A DNA stretch of 11,051 nucleotides from an uncultured Oscillospiraceae bacterium (GTDB lineage Bacteria > Bacillota > Clostridia > Oscillospirales > Oscillospiraceae), in assembly GCA_910578505.1 (NCBI GenBank), contig CAJTPV010000060.1:1-11051 (forward strand), read 5' to 3'. This document shows positions 5,811-11,051 of the stretch, one piece after another. The translations under genes and the position numbers were made by a program. How positions within the stretch are numbered: the stretch's first letter is position 1; each line of letters starts with the position of its first letter. The notes under the pieces were generated by a model. That model was given only the letters and a program-made list of their open reading frames with translations. It was not told the origin of the DNA and searched no databases.

Positions 5811-6126
5811 AGCGTTCGTCCAGGTCGGGGCCGTTCACCGGGGAGAGGTACTTTTCCGCAAATTCCTCCGGGGTCAGCAGCTCCCCCACGGTGTCCAGCA
5901 TAAGGTCGCTGTCGTAAACGTCCCGTTCGCCGCTCTCCGGGATTTCCACAGGGATCAAGGTCAGTACCGTCCCCAAAAGGGCCGCGCTGCCATCGGCGCT
6001 CACCAGCTCATAGTAGAACATATCAGGGCTTTGCTCGTCGGGCGGGATGTCCTGATCCGTGAACAGGGCGGGAATACCGAAAATCTCAATTTCCCGCAGG
6101 GGCGTCTGCCCGGTCATTTTTTCCAT
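5794..6126 (-). CDS. Small LPD28-like accessory protein
   Basis: A 110-residue acidic protein. The segment IEIFGIPALFTDQDIPPDEQ (about 13-32), followed by FYYELVSADG and a GTVLTLIPVEIPE strand, resembles the LPD28 domain, one of the large polyvalent protein-associated domains found in mobile elements. The match is from memory and moderate. The C-terminal half contains LTPEEFAEKYL, common in small ICE proteins of this kind. ATG 6126 has AGGAG 8 bases upstream, overlapping the ArdC stop codon. It overlaps the downstream gene by 17 bases. It lacks the basic C-terminus of its neighbours and ends KED. Function is unknown; polyvalent-protein domains are thought to act early after DNA entry. Confidence 0.82.
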   Translation of the reverse strand: MEKMTGQTPLREIEIFGIPALFTDQDIPPDEQSPDMFYYELVSADGSAALLGTVLTLIPVEIPESGERDVYDSDLMLDTVGELLTPEEFAEKYLSPVNGPDLDERYGKED

Positions 6127-6137
6127 AGGGTCAACTC

Positions 6138-7091
6138 CTATCTTCGTGTTTTTTGTGCGCGGCGTTTTCCTTTCTGGCGGGGGCGCTGTTCCTGTGTCCG
6201 CTCCAGCTTCGGCGGGGGCGGGGAGATAGCGTCAATGATTTCCCCGGCTGTGGAGTGGATCACGTTGAGCGAGGCTTTTAGCTCGGCAAGTTCCGTGCCC
6301 TTGCTCCAACTGGCAACATAGGCGAGGGAGTAGTCTGTGGTGTCAATGCCAAAATGCTGGCACACAACATAGGCGATGCTTTCGGCCTCCACTTCCTTGC
6401 GCCGTTTTTCCGCTGGCGATGGTACTGCCAACAGATCCTGCGGCTGGTGCAGCTTCGCGTGGGCAATCTCATGCACCAGGGTTTTGATTGTCTGTACCTG
6501 GCTCATTCCGGGCTTGATAACGATTCTGTTCTCCATAAAGCTGGTGTAGCCCTTTGCGCTCCGCTCAAAAGCCTCCTGCATAACCGGCAGAGGGGATAGG
6601 GCGGTCAGCCGGTCATAGATGCCGGTATAGCCCGCCACATCGCCGCTCAATTCGGAAACGCCGATTTGTGGCAGCTCCCGCCCCTCGGTCTGGCTCAGAT
6701 CGAAAACATGGGCGATCTTAAAGCGGTTTGGGGAAATTTTCACTTTTTCCGTAAGCGGTTTTCCGTCCGGCCCGTAAATCGTCTGCCCGGACAATGGGTC
6801 GATCTTCTCCCGTTCCAGCGTGGCCCGGAAGTTACAAGGCGCTAAAATCTGGATGCCCTTTTCCCCTTTCTTCACCTGACGGCCCAACTGTGTCCAGGTG
6901 TTATACCCGGCAACATTGGTGGCGTGGGGGCACTGAAAGAGGATCAGCAGGGCATTTCCAAAACTGTAATGATGAAATTTTGCCATAGCGGTGATGTATT
7001 GAGCGTAGCTGTCGCTGGCGTACAGCTCCCTGACGCCGTTTTCCAGCCGATCCGTCAGCTCGGCCACGCGCTCGTCAGTCTCATAGGGCAT
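6138..7091 (-). CDS. ArdC-like antirestriction protein with zinc metallopeptidase domain
   Basis: A 317-residue protein. The N-terminal ArdC ssDNA-binding-like domain (about 1-140) includes YSFGNALLILFQCP (42-55) and GYNTWTQLGRQVKKGEKGIQ (62-81), ending near VFDLSQTEGRELP. The C-terminal domain has an intact zinc metallopeptidase motif, HEIAH at 207-211, with the downstream acidic ligand region EVEAESIAYVVCQHFGID (about 233-250). The tail is very basic and ends KTRR. ArdC proteins shield incoming single-stranded DNA from host restriction during conjugation. The gene starts at ATG 7091, six bases after the DUF3846 stop, with AAGGTAA overlapping that stop. The degenerate relative at 1181-2074 shares the architecture but not the active site. 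Confidence 0.92.
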   Translation of the reverse strand: MPYETDERVAELTDRLENGVRELYASDSYAQYITAMAKFHHYSFGNALLILFQCPHATNVAGYNTWTQLGRQVKKGEKGIQILAPCNFRATLEREKIDPLSGQTIYGPDGKPLTEKVKISPNRFKIAHVFDLSQTEGRELPQIGVSELSGDVAGYTGIYDRLTALSPLPVMQEAFERSAKGYTSFMENRIVIKPGMSQVQTIKTLVHEIAHAKLHQPQDLLAVPSPAEKRRKEVEAESIAYVVCQHFGIDTTDYSLAYVASWSKGTELAELKASLNVIHSTAGEIIDAISPPPPKLERTQEQRPRQKGKRRAQKTRR

Positions 7092-7097
7092 GGCACG

Positions 7098-7508
7098 TTA
7101 CCTTGTGGGAGGCTTGCGCGGCTGCCTCGGTCGTTCCGATGGATATTTGGGGTCTGCGTCCACCTTGATCGTGAACGGCTTATCCCCGTTCATAGCAATC
7201 AATACCTCTGCTTTTTTGAAACGCTCCTTATAGGTCTTTACCTGCTCCGGGGTGAGGGAGATAAAATTTTCTTCGCCCAGGCCGCACACAAAAAAAGTGC
7301 CAAACACGCCGCCGTAACTGCGTTCCGGGATGGAGCGGTTAAACTCTAAGCCCTCAAATATGCCGTTCTCATTACATACAAGGGCAACTTCCTCCTGGAA
7401 TGGGTAAATTGCCTGAATAAGTCCACCGACAGTTTTTTGCATCTCGGCAAGGCCATTGATTTCTTTCTCATAGGGAAGAAAGCCGGGTTCCACAACTAAA
7501 ACATTCAT
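7098..7508 (-). CDS. DUF3846 domain protein
   Basis: A 136-residue protein starting MNVLVVEPGFLPYEKEI at ATG 7508. AGGAGG (7516-7521) is 7 bases upstream and overlaps the stop codon of the DUF3560 gene, which decides this start over a longer in-frame one at 7670. The pattern VEPG...YEKEINGLAEMQKTVGGL, then EEVALVCNENG and GTFFVCGLGEENFISLTPEQ, is typical of DUF3846 proteins, which are common on ICEs and phages of Firmicutes. A Lys/Pro/Arg tail ends KPPTR. No catalytic motif is visible. The biochemical role is unknown; its place between DUF3560 and ArdC suggests an early-establishment function. Confidence 0.9.
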   Translation of the reverse strand: MNVLVVEPGFLPYEKEINGLAEMQKTVGGLIQAIYPFQEEVALVCNENGIFEGLEFNRSIPERSYGGVFGTFFVCGLGEENFISLTPEQVKTYKERFKKAEVLIAMNGDKPFTIKVDADPKYPSERPRQPRKPPTR

Positions 7509-7519
7509 TGATGCGCCTC

Positions 7520-8344
7520 CTATCGTGTCGGGCCGGACTGGTTCTTCCGCTTCGGCTGGATTTTTATAGGATTGGTTCCGTCTGTGGGCTGGATGGCCTT
7601 GATCCGGCTGGCGGCGTAAATGGCGTTGTCCGTCAACTGCCGCTGCCATGCGCCCTCGCTCCGCGCCCATTTGAAGCCCCAGCCTTTCAGCTCTGTTCGG
7701 ACTTCCTCGCTGGGGATTTCATCAAAAAAGATTTGCAGCCGGTTTTTGTCCCCGTTAGCCTCAACTCTGCCGCCCTCAAAGGCCCAGCCGGTATATCCCA
7801 GCTCTTTTGCCTGGGAGAGTTTCTGGATGCGCTTTTCCGTGGTGCGTATATTCCGATTGTTGTTACTCAATGTACAAGAGGCAAACGGCTTTTTATCCCA
7901 CGGGTGGTACTCCATACCGCTCTCCAGCTTGGCCGCTTCTTCATCGGACAAGCCTGGAAAGCCCTGGCAAGTGCCGTTCTTCTTGTAATAGGCGTTGACC
8001 GCTTTCATAAATTCCTGGGTCTGCTTCAGCCCCTCCAGCTTTTCCGTCAGCTTGGCGATGGCCTCCGGATCATCGGAGGAAATGGCGGTGTTATTCTCTG
8101 CCGCCTGCGCCCTGCGCTCATAATAGTCGGCTTTATCGGATGCCGCGACGGACTGGCGCATTTTATTGCCTGCCCTTTCGCGGTAGCGTGCGTCTGCCGC
8201 GCCCATAACCGGCTGGCCCGATGGAATTGCGCTAATCATATCCCAGGATTGCCTGGACAGCGCATCACTTTGGGCGCGGGCTTTACTGGCCTTTTCGCGG
8301 AGACGGTCAATGCGTTCTTGTTTTTTCTGCTCGTATTCGTTCAA
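7520..8344 (-). CDS. DUF3560 domain protein
   Basis: A 274-residue protein. The N-terminal coiled coil (about 1-90) is rich in Arg, Lys, Glu and Ala and contains the DUF3560 hallmark IPSGQPVMGAADARYRERAG (about 40-59) followed by ADYYERRAQAAE. The middle region (about 95-190) has NNNRNIRTTEKRIQ. The C-terminal module (about 198-260; FFDEIPSEEVRTELKGWGFK, then WQRQLTDNAIYAASRI) occurs in several mobile-element proteins and looks like a small nucleic-acid-binding fold. It ends SGPTR, as does the ParB-like protein. The start codon is TTG at 8344, supported by GAGAGG 8 bases upstream. The hairpin repeat at 8379-8411 lies just upstream, so this gene probably opens its own operon, which runs to 5217. 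Function unknown. Confidence 0.88.
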   Translation of the reverse strand: MNEYEQKKQERIDRLREKASKARAQSDALSRQSWDMISAIPSGQPVMGAADARYRERAGNKMRQSVAASDKADYYERRAQAAENNTAISSDDPEAIAKLTEKLEGLKQTQEFMKAVNAYYKKNGTCQGFPGLSDEEAAKLESGMEYHPWDKKPFASCTLSNNNRNIRTTEKRIQKLSQAKELGYTGWAFEGGRVEANGDKNRLQIFFDEIPSEEVRTELKGWGFKWARSEGAWQRQLTDNAIYAASRIKAIQPTDGTNPIKIQPKRKNQSGPTR

Positions 8345-8352
8345 AAAATCAT

Positions 8353-8358
8353 CCTCTC
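8353..8358 (-). promoter_or_regulatory. Ribosome binding site deciding the DUF3560 TTG start
   Basis: The minus strand reads GAGAGG, 8 bases before TTG 8344. An ATG overlaps the spacer but runs into a stop after three codons, so the TTG is the productive start. Confidence 0.65.
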
Positions 8359-8378
8359 TGATAGTCCGGCATGAAAGA

Positions 8379-8411
8379 TGGAAATGCGTCTCACGGTGAG
8401 ACGCATTTCCA
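8379..8411 (-). repeat. Dispersed hairpin, copy 4 (DUF3560 leader)
   Basis: The longest copy, a perfect inverted repeat with 16-base arms around G8395. It fills most of the 80-base gap between the PP-loop gene and the DUF3560 gene and ends 20 bases before the DUF3560 ribosome binding site. No T-run follows on the minus strand, so simple termination is less likely here than for copies 1 and 2. Confidence 0.92.
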
Positions 8412-8424
8412 CCCTGTCTTATAA

Positions 8425-9300
8425 TCAGCGGCCTTTCTTCCGCTTTTGAGGCTTTTTCTGCCCTTTCTGACGGTCTTTCAAGTGCTGCTCCAGCGTTTTG
8501 GGCGGCAGATCGTCAACGGCGATAATCACATTTTTGGGCGGTACGCCCTTGAGCATATCGCGGATTTCCTTGGACTTGTCCTGTTCCATCTCGGCCTCCT
8601 TTCTTGCAGCATCCTCAGCGGCAAAACGATGTTCCAACTGCTCCACATTCCAGTTATCCTTGAAACGGCCTAATGCGCTGTGTCCGAATTGGTCTAAAGC
8701 CCGCTTGTCCAGTTCACGCAGTCTGGCCCACAACTCCGGGTGATGACAGCGCAGATTTTTCAACTCGCCTATCCGCTGAAAGGGACAGCACCAGCAGGAA
8801 CAGCGGTGATAAATCTCATAGAGGCCGTTCCAGTCAAAGCCCCGGTCATAGCAGATTTTCAATGCCTGGGCCTCGGTGATGCCCCATTCAACAAGGGGGT
8901 AAATCTCATCCTTTATGCGGGCCGGTTCATCTGCCGCTATGCCAACATAGTGCAGGGCGTTCTTTTCCTTTTTCAGCCGGTTGACCTCTTTGGCGATCAG
9001 ATGGGTCTTGAGCTGGCCGGTACACCAGCGCACACGAATACCCGGCCAGCCGTTCCCATAGGGCGGTACACCCAGCTTTGCCCGGTTTTCAAGTGTTTTC
9101 GGTTTTTCTTTCGGCTGGTCGAACATAAGCCATTCAAAACCCTTGGGGTGGCGCAGGATCGTCAGGTGGATGCCGCGCTCCTGATACAATACCTGGTCGA
9201 TTTTGTCCCAATGGCGGTACATTTCGGGAAATTCCATGCCTGTGTCCGCCGTGAGAACGCAGTCAATGGGCATCCCGGCCTCCAGCATAAGCAGGAGCAT
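8425..9300 (-). CDS. PAPS reductase-family PP-loop protein (start uncertain)
   Basis: The family binds ATP through an SGGKDS PP-loop and includes sulfate-assimilation reductases and the DNA-modification protein DndC. From ATG 9300 the protein has 291 residues, including CVLTADTGMEFPEMYRHW (14-31), RWCTGQLKTH (91-100), GIAADEPARI (120-129) and a cysteine cluster CSCWCCP (167-173) that may hold a metal or Fe-S centre. The PP-loop itself, VSCSGGKDSTA, is encoded upstream of this ATG at about 9301-9333, in the same frame, which stays open to 9363 without ATG, GTG or TTG. Either a nonstandard start, a frameshift, or a damaged 5' end must be invoked. A terminator hairpin (9382-9404) lies directly upstream. 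Similar genes occur on many ICEs near parB. Sulfate assimilation is unlikely here; DNA or RNA thiolation is possible but unproven. Confidence 0.85.
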   Translation of the reverse strand: MLLLMLEAGMPIDCVLTADTGMEFPEMYRHWDKIDQVLYQERGIHLTILRHPKGFEWLMFDQPKEKPKTLENRAKLGVPPYGNGWPGIRVRWCTGQLKTHLIAKEVNRLKKEKNALHYVGIAADEPARIKDEIYPLVEWGITEAQALKICYDRGFDWNGLYEIYHRCSCWCCPFQRIGELKNLRCHHPELWARLRELDKRALDQFGHSALGRFKDNWNVEQLEHRFAAEDAARKEAEMEQDKSKEIRDMLKGVPPKNVIIAVDDLPPKTLEQHLKDRQKGQKKPQKRKKGR

Positions 9301-9381
9301 GGCCGTCGAGTCCTTGCCCCCTGAGCAGGAGACGGCGTGGTAGTATTTGTCAGCTACGGGCCGTCACCTGCTTTCGGGCAG

Positions 9382-9404
9382 AAAAAAAGCGCCCCTTTGG
9401 GCGC
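9382..9404 (-). terminator. Intrinsic terminator after the parB-like gene
   Basis: The minus strand reads GCGCCC, loop AAAG, GGGCGC, then seven T. It lies 40 bases after the parB-like stop and only about 20 bases before the open frame of the PP-loop gene. It ends the parB transcript or acts as an attenuator for the downstream gene, since little room remains for another promoter. Confidence 0.88.
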
Positions 9405-9443
9405 ACGTTGCGGGGACGATCCGGCTGCTGGTCGGGCTGATAA

Positions 9444-11051
9444 TCACCGGGTCGGACCGCTTTTCTTGAAAATCGCTGCTTTCTGCTGCTCTTTCATCTG
9501 CCGCTGGCGGCGCTCCTCCAGCGCCGAGTACACGCTTTCCTCAATCTCACGGGGGGTCATGGACACATCGGGGAAATACTTGCGGAGGCGGTCCCCGGTC
9601 AAAATCACCTTGGTCACTTCGGGCCGCTCCTGCGTCCCCTTGAACGGGTCGTCATCCCTCTCCAGGGTGGGAGCATCATGGGCGGGCGGTTCAGCGCCCT
9701 GCTCCGGGGCGGGAGCTTTTTCCGGCTCCTCCCACGGGGGAATGTCTGCGGCGGGGGGCGTGTCCGGGGTCTGGGGAACATCGGGAGAGGCGGGAATGGG
9801 CGGCTGGGGGGCCGGTTCGCCAGCGGGTTCCGGGGACGCGCCGGTGGTGGGGGCCTCCGGCTGCTGTACCGGCTCCGGCTGCTTGGGTGCGATGTCCTTA
9901 TCGTCCAAAATCTTCCGCAATTCCATTTCGTCCAGCTTCTTGCCCTCGCCCTCGGCTTTCTTCATGCGGATAATGCGGTCAGTGGTGGTCTTATAGCCCA
10001 GGTCAAGCAGGTGCAGAACGGATTCCTGCGTCTTGGGCTTCAGCGCGGACATTTCGGCTGCGGTGGAAATGGAGAGCTTGCCCTCGTCAACCAGGTCGCA
10101 CACGCCCTTGATTGCCTCTGACATACGGATCAGGCGGTTGAGCTTGGAGACGGTCATGCCCATTTCCTGCGCCAGCTTTGCGTCGCTTTGCAGCTCATTT
10201 GCGGAAAAGCCTTTCTTTCTGCGGCCCGCCTTCTGCTTCATGCCCTCCATCTTCATCCGCAGGGCGCGGGACAGGTCATAGCTGGAAATTTTGTCCCGGT
10301 GCAGGTTTCCGTCCGCCACGATGATCTTGGCGTCCGCGTCGCCAATTTTCTGGATAATGGTGGGGACGGCCTGGTTGAGCATGGTGGCGGCAATATGGCG
10401 GCGCTGGCCGGACAGGATTTCCAGCCCGCCCTTTTCGTTGAACCGGGCCAGCACCGGGTCTTTGATGCCCACCAATTCAATGGATTTCAAAAGCTCCTTG
10501 AAGTTCTCGCTTTCAACATCCACGGAAAAATTGTTGTAGCTGGATTTCTCCAGATAGGCCGGGTGGAGGGTGATAAAATAGGACTCGCCCTCTTTCGGGG
10601 TGGGCAGAGTTTTCCGCGCCGCCTCGTCAGGGGCCGTGAGGCGCTTCTCAAAAATCTGCGTGATAGCAGTCCCGGCAGGTCCCTCCTTGGCAGCGGTCAG
10701 GGCTTCGCCCTTATCCTGACCGGGAGGGTCTGTCTCTGCCGTACCGCCTTTTTGGGCCTCTCGCTCCGCTTTGTCAGCATTGGCGAGGTCAGTCAGGGAA
10801 ATGGGTTGGCCGGACTTCGCTTGGGCCTCCAGCTCGGCAACGGTAGGTGTATCCTTTTCACCGGGGGCGGCAGGAGTCTTGTCCTCCTTGGGCGTATCGC
10901 CGGGGGCGGCAGGAGCCTTGTCCTCCTTGGGTTTCTCGCCGGGGGCGGCAGGGGCCTTGTCCTCCTTGGGTTTCTCGCCGGGGGCGGCGGGGGCCTTGTC
11001 CTCCTTGGGCGTATCGCCGGGGGCAGCGGGGGTCTTGTCCTCTTTGGGCTT
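9444..11051 (-). CDS. ParB-like partition protein with repeat-rich N-terminal extension (5' end cut)
   Basis: The frame is open to the right edge, so at least 535 residues are present and the start is not visible. A GTG at 10523 is an internal codon in the middle of the ParB domain. The visible N-terminus is a Lys/Pro/Ala/Glu repeat (10854-11048) and a charged linker. The ParB/Spo0J-type domain follows, from about YFITLHPAYLEKSSYNNFSV, with the conserved box EILSGQRRHIAA and NLHRDKISSYDLSRAL. A helix-turn-helix is likely at LAQEMGMTVSKLNRLIRMSE. The C-terminal third is a Pro/Glu/Ala-rich linker and a short helical end finishing SGPTR. ParB proteins bind parS and spread as a CTP-dependent clamp to aid segregation; on ICEs they probably stabilise the excised form. 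A parA partner would be expected upstream, outside the window. Confidence 0.92.
   Translation of the reverse strand, partial: KPKEDKTPAAPGDTPKEDKAPAAPGEKPKEDKAPAAPGEKPKEDKAPAAPGDTPKEDKTPAAPGEKDTPTVAELEAQAKSGQPISLTDLANADKAEREAQKGGTAETDPPGQDKGEALTAAKEGPAGTAITQIFEKRLTAPDEAARKTLPTPKEGESYFITLHPAYLEKSSYNNFSVDVESENFKELLKSIELVGIKDPVLARFNEKGGLEILSGQRRHIAATMLNQAVPTIIQKIGDADAKIIVADGNLHRDKISSYDLSRALRMKMEGMKQKAGRRKKGFSANELQSDAKLAQEMGMTVSKLNRLIRMSEAIKGVCDLVDEGKLSISTAAEMSALKPKTQESVLHLLDLGYKTTTDRIIRMKKAEGEGKKLDEMELRKILDDKDIAPKQPEPVQQPEAPTTGASPEPAGEPAPQPPIPASPDVPQTPDTPPAADIPPWEEPEKAPAPEQGAEPPAHDAPTLERDDDPFKGTQERPEVTKVILTGDRLRKYFPDVSMTPREIEESVYSALEERRQRQMKEQQKAAIFKKSGPTR
10854..11048 (-). repeat. Five tandem 39-bp units encoding a 13-residue repeat
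   Basis: Five contiguous units (10854-10892, 10893-10931, 10932-10970, 10971-11009, 11010-11048) encode PKEDK[A/T]PAAPG[EK/DT]. Unit ends alternate between EK and DT, and the DNA is nearly identical between units, pointing to recent expansion by slippage or recombination. The array may continue beyond the window. The low-complexity Lys/Pro/Ala composition suggests a flexible, possibly DNA-contacting arm on the ParB-like protein. Confidence 0.92.

Noticed and set aside
7509..7670. Extension of the DUF3846 protein upstream to 7670
   Set aside because: The extra 54 residues overlap the DUF3560 coding end in another frame and look like shadow coding, while ATG 7508 has an ideal ribosome binding site.
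7508..8374. A 288-residue plus-strand open frame opposite the DUF3560 gene
   Set aside because: It mirrors the codon pattern of the minus-strand gene, has no recognisable domain or ribosome binding site, and the minus-strand frame has clear family motifs.
871..8411. The hairpins as a restriction or methylation target, because most contain inverted CGTCTC sites
   Set aside because: Copy 1 has lost one of the two sites, and nothing in the orphan methyltransferase sequence indicates this target.
871..8411. The four hairpins as a CRISPR array
   Set aside because: The copies are kilobases apart, with genes rather than uniform spacers between them.
10253..10523. GTG at 10523 as the start of the ParB-like protein
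   Set aside because: The frame is open upstream to the window edge and encodes the beginning of the ParB domain (FITLHPAYLEKSSYNNFSV), so this GTG is an internal valine.

Overview
The window looks like part of an integrative conjugative element (ICE) of the Tn1549/CTn kind found in gut Clostridia (Lachnospiraceae/Oscillospiraceae). The reasons are the GC-rich coding, the strong AGGAGG-type ribosome binding sites, and the set of families: a MOBP-type relaxase with MobC, a PcfB-like transfer factor, ArdC-like antirestriction proteins, DUF3560, DUF3846, an LPD28-like protein, a ParB-like protein and an orphan DNA methyltransferase. The host assignment is inference. No rRNA, tRNA, integrase or CRISPR array was seen.

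Layout, read along the minus strand from right to left. (1) 11051-9444: a ParB-like protein, cut by the window edge, with a 13-residue tandem repeat near its visible N-terminus, followed by an intrinsic terminator at 9382-9404. (2) 9363-8425: a PAPS-reductase-family PP-loop protein whose ATP loop lies upstream of its only canonical start codon. (3) 8344-5217: five tightly packed genes (DUF3560, DUF3846, ArdC metallopeptidase, LPD28-like, unknown), overlapping or spaced by about a dozen bases or fewer, with ribosome binding sites buried in the preceding stop region. (4) 5216-4343: a run of hairpins, then an AT-rich island carrying a plus-strand vanZ-like membrane gene with its own promoter. (5) 4342-1181: mobC, relaxase (TTG start), pcfB and a second ArdC-like protein that has lost its HExxH site. 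(6) 1180-822: about 360 bp without a gene, holding a 150-nt imperfect inverted repeat and a bidirectional terminator. (7) 821-1: the orphan methyltransferase and the start of a secreted protein.

Working together, MobC and the relaxase would nick and pilot the transferred strand and PcfB would link the relaxosome to the coupling protein. The ArdC proteins and the methyltransferase would protect incoming DNA, and ParB would help maintain the element. The roles of DUF3560, DUF3846, LPD28-like, the PP-loop protein and the 197-residue protein are not known to me.

The most unexplained signal is a 27-33 nt hairpin present four times (871-901, 4370-4396, 5076-5104, 8379-8411). Three copies sit a few bases upstream of the ribosome binding site of a minus-strand gene. 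One base pair covaries between copies, and both imperfect pairs become G-U wobbles only in minus-strand RNA. This suggests a shared RNA leader element controlling several separate transcription units.
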